Program-made: the position numbers and the translations under genes
Part shown: positions 25,936 to 38,200 of the stretch, one piece after another
Numbering within the stretch: position 1 is the stretch's first letter
Layout: every line of letters begins with the position of its first letter
NCBI RefSeq assembly: GCF_015832195.1
Contig: NC_052018.1
Span: forward strand, 35,655,052-35,719,051
Source: Motacilla alba alba
Taxonomy: Eukaryota > Chordata > Aves > Passeriformes > Motacillidae
Direction: 5' to 3'
DNA length: 64,000 nucleotides
Notes under the pieces: generated by a model
Told to the model about the DNA's origin: nothing
Seen by the model: the letters and a program-made list of their open reading frames with translations, nothing else
Database searches by the model: none

Positions 25936-28009
25936 GGGTTGATCTGTGCCCAAACAGAGATGTTGCCTGGTACCATTGAAAGTAGGTAAGAAGAATCAAA
26001 CCCCATCCTGACTATTTATTTCTTGGTATTATTACTAGAAATGACAAGAGACAAACACACAAAAAAAATCACCTGTAACAACAACGTTGCAGCTGAGAAA
26101 GAAGAAACAAAACCTACACAACTCCCCACCACTACCCTCCTTTGCTATTTCCATGTTATATTCTCCAGCCTTCCTCACCTTTGTTGCAGGATTGGGTTAT
26201 ATAGCAGGAGGTGAAGAAGACAATCAAGGGCTGCTGGTGGGACTGCCATGATCACTGGATGCCTAGGCACTATCTTGTGGTGGAGATACATTCAGTGATA
26301 TAGAAAGGAGAAGCTACTCAAATTCAATAATGATGAAAAAACTACACTCTTTACTTCCTGGGTCCCTCCAGGATAAGCTGGCACTTCATAATGCCATTGG
26401 TAGAAAGGCAACTCCAGGTTCTAAAAATTATGCTCTGTTAAATAATTGTAGAGTCATTTATAAAAGGGAAGAGATTTTAAAAGAGCATTAATAATGCCTC
26501 TGCTTCTGCTGAAGTCCCCTGAATGCTGCCCTGAGTTACAACTCATTCCTCTAGAGTACTCTGAGCATTATATATTTCTTTCTGGAATATGTATTGCCTT
26601 TATTTTAACTAAAATGATATGTAAAGCTAGATATTTTTAGTATAAAGACTCTACACTAATTCATTTTTTTCTTTACTCATTTCTTCTTCATTCCAGGAAA
26701 AGATGATCCTTCCTTGAGAACATGGTTTTATTCATGGCATTTATTCCTCTGACTGATGAGGCTGATTGTGCTTTCTTGTGGGTGAGGAGCATTTACCTGA
26801 AATTATCTACTCGTAAAACTCCATGTTAGAGATATTCTTCACCTCAAGTAAACTTCCTGGAGGAAGGAGTGACTAATCTTTGGAAAGATGGAAGGGGAGA
26901 GAGAGAGAAAATAGAAGACCAATATCACACTTAGTTGTTTTTTTTTTGTGAAGCACACATACAGCACTCAGAAAAGCACCCAGTTTGGGCTGCTCATCAC
27001 AACAGAAGGAAAGAGCTGATTCGGTGCATCCTGGTGCAAAAAGTAAAACTGGTGTCTTGAAAACAATAAACTTTTCCACTGCCTCAAAGAGAACTTTACA
27101 CAAATTCAGAGTTTTAGTAATGCTCTGCACGTAATCAGAGCTGTCTAATCTTGTCAAACATTTGCCCTCTGGGAAGCAGGTATTTCCAAGGAGAGCATCT
27201 GGCAGGCAGCTCCATTTTAGAGACTGGCAGCAGAAACACCTGTAAGAGCTACACCAGAATCTTCCTTCCAGCAACAGTGACATTTAAGCTGGTTTTGATC
27301 CTCCAGCAATTTTAGCTTCCAAGCACAGGGCATTTTTTTCCCCTTCTATTATGGAAAGTAATCATTTGTAGCCCTGTAAGTTTTGTAATACTCAAATCAT
27401 GTTCACTTTCTGTGGGGATTTTTTGCCTTCCATGAATAACCAATGTGAAGCTACTTTATTTGTGAGGCATTTTCTTTGCAGTTTCCAAATGTTATCTCAC
27501 CTGAATAAGCCGTAATTCCTGTCCCCCTTGTCACAAGGATCTTCCATTTATCCTCCAGGAAATTCCCTCAGCTGAGGAATGGAAAGCCCTGCAGCAAAAA
27601 TGAGAGAAGCCAGAGAAGATAGAGGCATGTTACATAGCTGGAAGCATCAGGGCCATATCACAGCTGGAAGAGTTATATACTTTTTTGCTTATCCTAATGG
27701 GGGCAGATGCTAAAATACACCATGAAACTCAGAGGAAAGCAAACTCCCAGTGAGCTGTCTGAAGTTTATTTCACTGACTGGGTCATTTAACCTCACTTCT
27801 GACCTCCTGCATCCCCCTGCCCTCCCTGTTCCAGAGTCACCACCAGCCTTCACCCTCTATGTCCAGCTGCCAGCATAAGGAGCGGTAAAGCTCCCTTTCC
27901 TGTGCTTTTTCAGGGCTGGGACTGATTCCTCAGACTGGTCCACAGCCCAGCAGTTCTCCCACAGCCCATCACTCCTTAGGAGCTGCCAGGGAAATTGTCA
28001 CTTGCTAAT
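25936..28009. other. Non-coding DNA, no gene recognised
   Basis: Unique sequence. A strong pyrimidine tract ending TTCCAG at about 26697 looks like a splice acceptor, but no donor or coding frame follows it. A 136-codon minus-strand frame at 26873-27283 has no recognisable domain. Confidence 0.5.
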
Positions 28010-28085
28010 GGGCAGGCAGCGGGACCGCCGGGAATAGCAGCATCATTAACCAGCACTCGCGGCTTGCAGCCTCAAAAGGAAGATC
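28010..28085. promoter_or_regulatory. Isolated CpG cluster, candidate regulatory site
   Basis: Five CpG dinucleotides fall within 28020-28061, around GGGACCGCCGGGAATAGC and CACTCGCGGC, in an otherwise CpG-depleted area. Retained CpGs can mark a hypomethylated regulatory element or a young GC-rich insertion. No promoter elements or gene are seen. Confidence 0.25.
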
Positions 28086-30664
28086 TGAGCTCTGCGTATT
28101 CTGTGCACTCCATAGGCACAGTTTTCCATTGCTGTTGACATTCTTTTCCCTCCTACGCTCTTCCTGCTTGCTCTGCCAGCTGCTTGCCTTGCCTCAGAGA
28201 TCCTGTGGACAGGGACCATTCCTGCCCTGTGGCTGGAGGAGGCTCAGACTGGAGCTCAGCCTCCGCAGCCCAGGCCCATGAACTCACGATGTGGGAGGTA
28301 AATAACACACATCATAACTGTCACCTCTGAATAACACAAAAAAATGCTTGCACTCGATGCCCACAGGTTATAATTTCCGTGGCAAAGCTGAAAACATGGG
28401 ACAGATAAAGGAGAGATGCACTTATAAAAATGGATGATGTTTTCCTTTAGATCAGCTTGTGACTTTGTAGCCAGCTGTAAAAGAGCCATGGGGGAAAGGT
28501 CAAAGGAGAGCAGAGTTGGGTGAATTGCCATTCCGGTTCGTGTCCTTCCCATGCCTCATAAAATGAAATAATGATACAGTAAAGTGCAGTTGCAGCCTCG
28601 CTAGGAGATGCCATGGCTGCGATAGCCTAATGAGCTTGAAATGACTGAAGGGTGTCAATAGATAAAATCTATTGTGGGAAAATTGCTAGTGCTCAGCACA
28701 GCAGGGAAACACTTTCTGAAATCCCAGAAAGTTCATCAGTGACAGCTCAGACTGTAAATTCATGCAGTATAAAGACATAGTCAGTACTCTAATAAAGCAT
28801 TACATAAAACGAGTACGAAACAAAATCAGAATGTAAAGTGTTATGAAGCAAAATGTACTGTAGAAACTTGAATTTTGGAAGGTTTGGGAGTTTTTTTAGA
28901 ATTTTTCTTTGTAACATAGTATATTAGAGTAATTAAGTCCTCAGAATAGCATCAAACAACTTCCTCTGATTCAAACACATGGCCACACTTCAAATGTTAA
29001 AACAAACTGTTTCAAATAAACTAAAAAACCTCCTGCACCTCAGTAGCAGTCTTTCTGAATAGGGGTGAAGGTATCATGGCTTGATTTTATTCAAGTTTCT
29101 TGTGTTGATTCAATTGCTTTCTCATAAAGAATCTAAGGAAAATATGTTCAAGACTGTTAAGGGATGGATGCAAAACTAGGTGCAGACCCTGATCCAGGGG
29201 GTATGCAATTCAAAATTTACCATCAAAATGAAGGATTGGGAATTTACTGTTCTGCCTCTACCACTGCTGAATTTACTGAGCTGGTGGGAGGCAGGCAGGA
29301 CACAAGGAACAGACAGACAATCTATCAGAAGCCCTCTGTCATTTCTTGTTACCATAAAAGGCAGTAGCATCACTGAATGCACAGACCCAGGTTCAGCACA
29401 TGAGACAGTCTTAAGCTCTGCTTGGCACTGCTATGGTCCCATTTGATGTATCAGACCTGGTATGGGACCCTGTGCCCAGCAAAGGCTTGGGTGACTTCAA
29501 AAAAGCCAAGAAGATAGCAGTGAGTATGGCAGGAGGTGCAGAAGCCCTGTTTGTAAAGATTCAGAACAATGAATTGAAGAAAGATGGGAACTGTCGTACC
29601 AAACACAGTTCACACACTGATAAGAACCCAAGAGGAGGGTAGACTAGCATTGCCAGGGATTGGCACCTATGCAGGTGAACCAGGATGGAGGCAAGAGTAA
29701 GGGCCAAGAAGCTCTGATGATCCCCCAAATCTAAGGTACCACAGAAGTGGAGCACCACAAGGGGCAGAACACCTGCTTGCTCACAAATCTGTTGGCCAGA
29801 GGGCCAGACCAACCCTGGTCCAGACCTGTGAGCACGCTGTCCCTGATGAGAGGGATAAGGGCATGAGACAGTGGTGCTTTCCAAAGATCAAAGCAGAACC
29901 ATATCATCCATAGCCTCAGTGCAGAAAAATCAGTGTGATCCACTGTGGGGTGGTACTCTGGATTTGCCACTTGATTTTATTGAAACTAAGAGCACACTAC
30001 AAAGGCACTAAGAAATTACTTAAAACCCATTACTGATCTTTTGGTGTAAGCAAGGAAAAGAATTCAAATTAGAGTCTGTGAAATGGGTCTTTTTAAATAT
30101 CTCAAATACACACAGCTTTCCTTCATATGACTGCTTCACTTTCAAAGCTGTGTCTGACAAAAAAGCTGGTCTCCTTGACAACAACATGAAGCCTTTTAGA
30201 CAGAGTGATCGTGCTGTATGGCTCATCACAACTGCCAAGACACTGCTGCTGGACAAAGAGTACTTACTCAAAGTAGGCAGACTTCTATTGCATTGTTCAC
30301 AGTAACAATTTCCTTTGCAGCTTTCCCTGGGCAGTGAGATGGGTTAGAAACCAGGGGAATGTCAGGACAGTGAGTTAAATATTTTTATTCAGGATCAAGT
30401 AAAGCACAGTGGTGCACTGCTGCTTTTTTTTGTTTTTTTTTAACCTAAGGTCCTTACCTGTTTCTTGTTCTAACTAGGAGTGAGAAGTTAAATAAATACA
30501 TTGTAAGAATTCTTTCATATTCATCTTTTACTAGCAATGATCTGTATTATTCAGGATTTCCTATGACACTGAGGTTCCAGCTCTTGGCTTTTTTTTCAGG
30601 CAGTTAACTCTTTTTTCCTGCTTTTTATTCTGATGTAAAGAACAAGCATAAATGTTGGCAAATG
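28086..30664. other. Non-coding DNA, no gene recognised
   Basis: Unique sequence. Between 29160 and 29970 open frames of 65-107 codons crowd on both strands. None has a recognisable product, and the simultaneous openness on both strands argues for chance. Confidence 0.5.
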
Positions 30665-31110
30665 GATATACAGAAAACTACTGAGAGCTCTAATCTGGAT
30701 CCTTTAATTTCTGCCACCCGGTTTTGCTATGTGTGTACCACAGTAATATTGATATGCAACAGCGGAAGTGGGATAAATTTAATTACATTTTAACAGTGGA
30801 AAAAGAATAAATTAATTAACACTTTTCTCATTTTTGAGTGCTAAAAGCTCTGGAAAGAAATATTGTCATTTGTGAGTTTAATTGCATTATTCAATTTTAT
30901 TAACATGACAGGGTACTTCGACTCAGAAAGCTAACTAGGTATTCAATTGTTTCCACATTTTTCATTTTTTTCTGAAATGCCTTTATATCAGTGTAAAACA
31001 GAACAGAAATATTTTTTAAATCTGTATTTTGCTGGGGTTGCTCTGAGAAGAAACCAGCTTTATAAGCCATAAGTAATTAGATCTCATTTTTAATGACTTG
31101 CTTCAATATA
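30665..31110. promoter_or_regulatory. AT-rich block with homeodomain-type motifs
   Basis: Dense TAAT/ATTA cores (for example AATTTAATTACATTTTAAC, TTAATTGCATTATTC, GTAATTAG), interspersed with ordinary sequence and free of simple repeats. Such composition is common in conserved developmental enhancers, but AT-rich neutral DNA can also look like this. No conservation test was possible. Confidence 0.2.
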
Positions 31111-34100
31111 ATCATCAAAATTTTTGCCTAATTCTGGAAACTGCATTTGACATCAGGACTCAAAAGGTTTTGGAAACCAGCAGCCCCAAGCAGCAACAAT
31201 CCAGATGGTACAGGCAAGCAGAACGTTCAACCTCTGCCTTCAAGGCCAAGGCACATATTTAGAAGGCCACAGAATGGCTGCTCCCATTTGCTCAACCTTG
31301 TGCTGCTGCTCAGGTCTTTCTTCCGCCACCTCTGGTCTCTCAGGGATGAATAGATCTGCAGAACAGAAAATCTGGTGTTAAAACAAGTGTGTCATACATC
31401 CTTGTATCAATTCCATCAGGACTGAACATTGCTGGTTAGAGACAGGATCAGGGCAATTCTTTTCCTTCAGTTGCTCTCTGATCTGGACATTGTTACTAGA
31501 ACAGAACTGAAATACGAGAATGAGCCAATAGAATAATTCAATGCACTGGAATATGAAAGTAAAGATGTAAATTAAATGGTTTGTGGAGGAAACAGCACGT
31601 TTAAGAAAAGAGTATCTTAGATTTGCTCAAGGTTAACATCGGCTATGTTTGCTGGTCATTTCCTTCTCCCAAGCGAAGAAGGTGATGAATGATTAAGCTA
31701 TATCTAATCTCAATCCAAACTCACAGTCAACGCTGGAAAGAACTTGCTCCTCCAAGAAAACAAAGTCCCTCCCAGATTTCCATGCTCAGCACAACGCCCT
31801 GCCGGAAGCAGCCCAGCCAAATAACCTGCCCATATCCAAAGAGATCGATTCAACACAAACTGGCAAAACAATTGCATGCCTCTGTTTTGGTCACTGCTGC
31901 TCACTGCCTCCCCTGCACCCTGTGGGGCTCTTTGCCCTGCAGGTCTGCTCTCAGCTCCTTTCCTCTGTGGAGCTGTGTGAGACATCAGGTGCTTTACAAT
32001 AAGCAAAGGATTCTCTAAATGAAGAGGCACTACAGTGATGCTGGAAGCAGTGGTGGCTGGAAGCTTATTTACTTCAAAAATCTGTGAAGGTGCATTTAAA
32101 TGTAGTACAGAGACAGCAGGAAAAATCTCATAATCCAAACTAAGGGCAGAAATAGCATACGGCAGTGGAGACAATGACAGACTGGCATGTACATCCAAAA
32201 CACGCAGCCCTATCCTGCCCCTAATCTCCCTTGTGGGGGAATGATTTGTATGTACTTCTTTCTTTTGTCTGAAGAGTACAGATCCAAGAGCATTTCCATT
32301 CTTCCTGCATCCCATTGTTTCTGCTGTCACATCTCCTCTTCTGTCATCGGCCTGAAACCATGCTGCACTCACTGCAGCCATCACAACTGTTATTTTACTC
32401 TGAGAGCTGTATTCATCATCAAGTGTTAAGAAGTTTCAGAGACAAATGTTCAGCTTGGCAGAGGCAAATAAACCAATATCTCTGTTTTCCATGCTTTTAT
32501 ATAAAGCTCCTGTTAATGAGAATGCAGAAGCACTGTTGTGATTTTCTCAACATTGTTTCATTGCTAAAGGAGTTGGAGTTTTTTCTGCCCTCTCTGCTTC
32601 CTTGCTTCCCAGAGGAGAGAAAAACAAACATACAGATTCCACATGTTCCCTATGGGATGGGGACCCTCTGAATAGAGAGCTGGAGGAGTCGATGACAGCA
32701 GTTTCCAGACATTGTGGCCCACACACAGATGTCAAGCTGGACAGTTTCCCTTAGAGCTCTCTGCACTTACACTATTTAACCTGTGAGAGAAAAAACAGTC
32801 CAAATGGTCCTGAGGATTATTACCTGTCCTCACCAGTGCAACACGAATCAGAGTTTGGAAGCCATCACCTGAAGGATAAAACAGAAAACCTGAAGCACTA
32901 GTGAGCACGTGTCCGAGTACAGCTTCTCCATGTATTGCAAGGGCTTCAGCAAAAACTTCACCATTTATTTTTATAATCTCAGCACTTACAGACACTTATA
33001 CCTGAGATGTTCAGGCCTATGGGATATGGCTATGGGCTGGATAGCCAGCTGAGAAAGTGGGAGGTGAAAGATGATGGAACAACTCGCGCACCAGGACATA
33101 AACACAAAGAGCAAACACTCAGAGCAAAGACACAAACACTCAGGAAGACCAGGAACTAACTACTGTAGGGAGAGGATGCAGGAATAGATGTGATGATGGA
33201 GACAGCTGGGCGCTTCCCCGTGTTTTCCATCTCCATGTGCTGGAGTCCTTCCTTTCCACTACATCATTCTATTTCTCCCAGTGGTTTGAAGTATTATTAC
33301 TCACTATTTTCTGGCACCTTTCTCATTTGTCATTTTTTCAGTTGTACAAATCATGGATTTTCTTTGTTCCATCAGTTCTTCTCCTTTTTTGGCCCAGCTT
33401 TGTTCCCTCTCTGTTCCTGCAAAAATTTATCCTGGTGGCTGGCCGTTATATAAAATATTGTAGGAACAGGATGTTCCTTTGAAACATAATTAAGGATAGA
33501 ATGTGAACAGCTGATATTCTGGCATTTCCACCAGGAAAAAAGAGGGGGAAAGCTCTTTCATTGCATGTCTATTTTAGATGAAAGTTGTGTTGGACAGAAG
33601 CCAGGTGGTGCAGTGACCCCATGTATCCCCCAAAGGCTTCATTCTTCACAGGCTAGGACAAGAAGCATTCTCAAAGTCCCTCTCCCACATGAGTGAGGGC
33701 AGAAATCATCCTGCTTCGGAAAGGTCTTTCAGTCTTTCAGTGAAAAATGGCATGCACTGGTAGGTCCACTGCAGCAACCTGGCTTCTTTTGGGATTTCAA
33801 CTCATCCTCCCACCAATCCCTTAGCCCCCAGGGCAGTTGTGGTGTGCATGGGGGAAGCTGGACACACAGAGAAAATTTCCTATTAGCATGACTTTGACAA
33901 AGATGTGTGGATGGTGGCGTAATCAACCCCTTGAGTGTGAAGTCTCAGGACTAGGCAAAACCAAATATGCAACCTTTGGATGCAGAGATGGAAGAGAAGG
34001 ATGAAAAATTGGACCAGGCCCACAATGAATCATGAGCAGTTTGGACGAGGTTGAGGCACCCTGGGAGTTCCCAGGTTATGGTTATTAAACAGAGGTTAAG

Positions 34101-35149
34101 CACTATGTCACAAGCTAATCTTACCTACACAGAGAAGAGACACTCAAAATGAGTGGCTATTTTTGGCCTACTCGCAGTCAAATAGAAAATAAATATTTAC
34201 AAGTTTACTGCAAAGAGAAGATAAGCACTATAACATTTTCTTAGTGTTAATGGTAGCTGCTCCAGGACCAGAATCTTTTAAGAAGAAATTAGGTGCCTTT
34301 CCAGGTGCCACTGAATGTTTCAAACAGTGATTCATCTAGGATTGCCCCTCCAGCCTGTGCAGAGCAGCACCATAGGAGAGGTGATCACTGCAATCCTTTT
34401 AGGTTTATCAGTGACCACATGTACTTAATGAAAGTAAATTCTCAGGCTGCCTGGCATGGGGTTGCATATGGTGGATGTGTCTTCACACAGTGTGCAAGAT
34501 ATCTCTGCTATTTAGTGGGTGGGATCTGAATCAGAAACAATCTGCCTTGGAATTCCTGGGGCTGAGGAACAGCCTGAAAGCCCCCACAGGCATTAACATG
34601 TAAAACAGCAGAAAAGGCACAAGGGCCGTGGTCTGAAACACACTGCACAAATGCTTCCTCCAATGGAGCAGTGAGAGCTGCTCTGAGGCACCACTGGCAC
34701 CAGGCTGGCATTTGGGATCCTATCAGGCTGAAGCCACACTGCAATTCACTGCCACTGCTTTGCACAAGCATCATGTGAGCAACCTGATGAATGCATGGCA
34801 AAAAGCAATTAGGCTGAGGGATAAGTCAGGTTTTATTCTTTATCAGAGCATTCACACTCTTTGCTGTGTTTCCCCTGACTTGTAGAGTATTTCATACTGT
34901 ATGTTAAACGGGGATATTAGGAACCAGAGGTACTCTGGTCTATCTTTATAGAAAATATATTAGTCACGAGGAACACAAGCAGTTGTCATCATCCACTCCA
35001 CTCTTACAAGTTCACCCATTGTGAAAATGTCAGGGTAGGCTAATTTTATGCTGCATAATGTATTTGACCTACTCCTTTCACTCAGATGCACTTGAAACTA
35101 TTCAGCTGATCCTAAGCAAATCTTGCAATGAGCACTAAATACCCAGTGT
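31111..35149. other. Non-coding DNA, no gene recognised
   Basis: The longest frame outside the CpG island lies here (31710-32384, minus, 224 codons). It shows no domain, signal peptide or low-complexity pattern that I recognise, and open frames overlap it on the other strand. A 7-bp-stem hairpin (TGGCTAT/ATAGCCA) lies at 33027-33047. CAAACACTCAG is repeated at 33112-33122 and 33133-33143. Confidence 0.5.
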
Positions 35150-35210
35150 TATTGATTTATGGTTTTATTGCTCTATATATGATTATAACTGTTGAACACT
35201 GTTCAATAGG
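35150..35210. promoter_or_regulatory. HOX/PBX-like motif next to a 15-bp palindrome
   Basis: TGATTTATGG at 35153-35162 fits the composite PBX-HOX site form. The perfect inverted repeat TTGAACA-C-TGTTCAA lies at 35192-35206. The half-sites resemble steroid-receptor half-sites, but with a 1-base instead of the usual 3-base spacer. Motifs are seen; function is inferred. Confidence 0.25.
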
Positions 35211-38200
35211 TCAAGTACCCTCTTTGCTTAATTAATTTTTGCCATAACCAGTAACCTGAAGGAATGTTGGTGGAAAAAATCCAGAAATATTCAGGCTGCA
35301 AACTTCGTGGAGCTAAGAAGGTATTTACACTTCCTTTATGTCCTGCATTAATCTTCCATCGTATCCTGAGACATATACATTGAGTGTTTTCCTTTGGTTG
35401 GAGAGATGCACAGAATTGGAATGTTACAAAAAGTTCTGTTTCTTTGTCACCTACAAATAACTGGATGTTTAATCATAGATACACACACACCACCCATAAC
35501 AATCCTGGTGTCATTCCCTCCGTGCAAGCGTCCACCTTCCACCTTCAGGTGGCTCTGTTTTGCTTGCCCATGATACCAGTCAGTCATGCTGTATCCAGCC
35601 ACGTGCATGCTTCCAAAAATGCAGCATCAGGCTGCAGTTTCAGTGGGGAACACCTGAGAGATTTTGCCCTATAGGTAAGTACACCTGGGCTTCCTTTAAC
35701 TTAATTTTGACAAATATCGTGGCTTTGACCAGAAGACAGTTGACAACAGGGCTGTTCCAGGAGGCCCCTGCACCACAAGCAGTGATCCCATTCCTGAAGC
35801 AAGGCACCTCAGGCAAGTTACAGTAGGTGTCAAGGTCTGTAACAACTCCAGTGAGTCACCTAATGCATGGTGCAATGTCTCACAGAAACAGAAATACCCA
35901 GCCCTGGGGGCATGTCTGAGACAATGGATTATGCACAGACACCCATTTCAGTGTGTTGCAGGATTTATTAGCATCCTGCTGGGGCCCAGTCCCAATAAAG
36001 CTGCCCCCATGCTCACACAGACAGGCTCCATTGGCAGGAAAAGCTGATCCGTGTCGACCCCCTTATGCCAAAAAGCAGCGTGCTGCCCGCCTCTCAGCGT
36101 GGACAGGACAATTTTCACATGGCAACCACACAACAGTCAGGTTAAGAGTAAACTTATACATCTCTGATCTTTTGGGAGTTTCTCAAACACAATTTTTAGA
36201 TTTTTTTTTTGCTCTACAGGGGTGCAGTGTTTTAGTACACATTCAATTGCTCCATCAGTGAAAAGTGAAATGGCATCTTTGTTACGTTCTGCAGCAGAAC
36301 ACACTTCACATGCTTCCTTTTATTTATTTTCACAGATAAATTATTGGCTTTTCTATCTCTCAGGCACTACTCAACTTCAAGTCTTCTTCCACATTTGCAG
36401 TCACCCAGCAAATTCCATTGCATTCTTTTCTTATTTATCCTTGATTTTCCCTTGAATGAATGTTTAACGGTTGGCCCTGAGGGGAATACCTTTCTTCTCT
36501 CTTTTTTCCAGCAAGGGAATGGGAATTGAGTAACATGGAAGGAAAGAGAAAGGTGGACGCGTCCCCTTTTGCAGGTAGGAAGGTCACTGTGACATATTGA
36601 GATTTGCTTCTTGTTTTATACCCTCCTTGGACAGGCAGTTCTTGCAAATCTGTAAATTTTCACAAGCTGATGTTCATTCCTGAATTCTGGCTGGGTTGTT
36701 TCAAGCAGGTACCACACAATCCTCACAAAAGTTAAATTGGTGACTTTCAGCTGCAGGGACCTGCCTGGCAATGGCAAATCCTACCGCAGTTTCTGCAAGT
36801 CTCTAACCCAGGCTCTTGCACCTACTGTTCCCTCTGCCTGCCATGGCCTGACCATAGTGCTGCAGCTGTCCTCCTCCTGCCCTCCATGGATTTTTTAATT
36901 TTCTGATGCACAGATAACCTCAAATCCCATTGCCCCTTCTATCCTTGTTCCAGGGTGTCCTCTCTCTACTCAGATTGCTATGCATCTTAGTTTTCCCTTG
37001 CCCCTTCTATTACTCTCCTAAAATGTCCAATCCACCCAATTTTCCATTCTCTCAAGCTGGGAATCTATTTTTTTCACCTTCATCTGTTCCTGGAACATTT
37101 CTTTCCTCACATAGGGTCATATCCTTTCTTCTCCCTTGCCCTTCTTCAGCCTGGTTCTGATGGTTGCAGCAATAAACCCTATACTGGTCCTCTGCCTCTC
37201 CAGTCATTCTGCATCTTTTCATCCCACTCAGGTGGCATCTCTGCATATTGAAGGCATGGCCCTCCACAGCCTGATTTCCAATAGATTCTAGGCTTTAGTC
37301 AGTCAATATTTTTCTGTAAATGCTCAATACTGCTTCTGAATGGCCTCAATGCCTCTTTATATAACTTAATTCTGACTGATTTCTTCAGAAGATTTCCTGC
37401 AAGCAAGCACTTAAAGCTTCAGAGTGTACCATGTTTGCTCCTGGATCATGCCTCAAACAATTTACCTTCAGTGAAGTCACTGGATTTCAGGATATTTCAT
37501 TTCTCAGCAGGTCATAATGCTTTTTTTCACCTTCATATTTTTACTGAATTGAACTGATTTTCTGAATTACTGAATTTCTACAGAATTGAATCAGCAATTG
37601 ATATTGTTGATGTGTTATTCCAAAAAAAAAGGCATTAATAAAACCTCCTAAGGCAATTCTTTTTCAAGAATCTTCTTCCTGCCATGAGAGGAGTTTGTTA
37701 TAACCCTGACATCTTTCTCTGGTCTGTTATAAAATATACACATTATGAAGATCCTGTAATGAACACAAATCTTATTTTTTTAACTTTGTACCAAACACTT
37801 CTTTTTTCTGCAGCTCTTGTATTTCTGGGTACCTGTGAGTGACTCTGAACCCTCATCTACTACTAACTGCAATGGGCATGTTGTGAAAATACATCAGCAT
37901 GTGCCTATTAAGGCTGAAAGCAGGAGATGGCATTTATCCCTGTACTTTCTAACAAGACCAGAACTCTAGTCCAAAAACATCATGTCAGGGAAAAATAACA
38001 TCGCTCTTCTAGCTGTGTTACTTGTTAAAACTTTTCAGCTAAAGATGCAGCTGCAAACAGACAGAGACTTTGAAAAACTCATGACAACAAACTTTCTGAA
38101 AGTCAAAGGAAAAACTGGATGAAATATCACTAATATTTTAAGACTTTGGAGACAGCAGTACTTGCTACAATATGTTTACTTCCAGAAAGAAAAAGGATAT

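Noticed and set aside
26645..26760. Strong acceptor-like sequence ending TTCCAG at about 26697
   Set aside because: No donor at a plausible distance and no conserved coding frame. Pyrimidine-rich tracts with AG are common in AT-rich DNA.
29160..29970. Possible processed pseudogene suggested by crowded open frames
   Set aside because: No frame gives a recognisable protein, there is no poly(A) tract at either end, and both strands are equally open.
31710..32384. 224-codon minus-strand open frame
   Set aside because: No recognisable domain, motif or splice context. Frames on the opposite strand are also open, which points to chance.
35192..35206. Glucocorticoid response element
   Set aside because: The half-sites are separated by one base, not the three required for a classical element.
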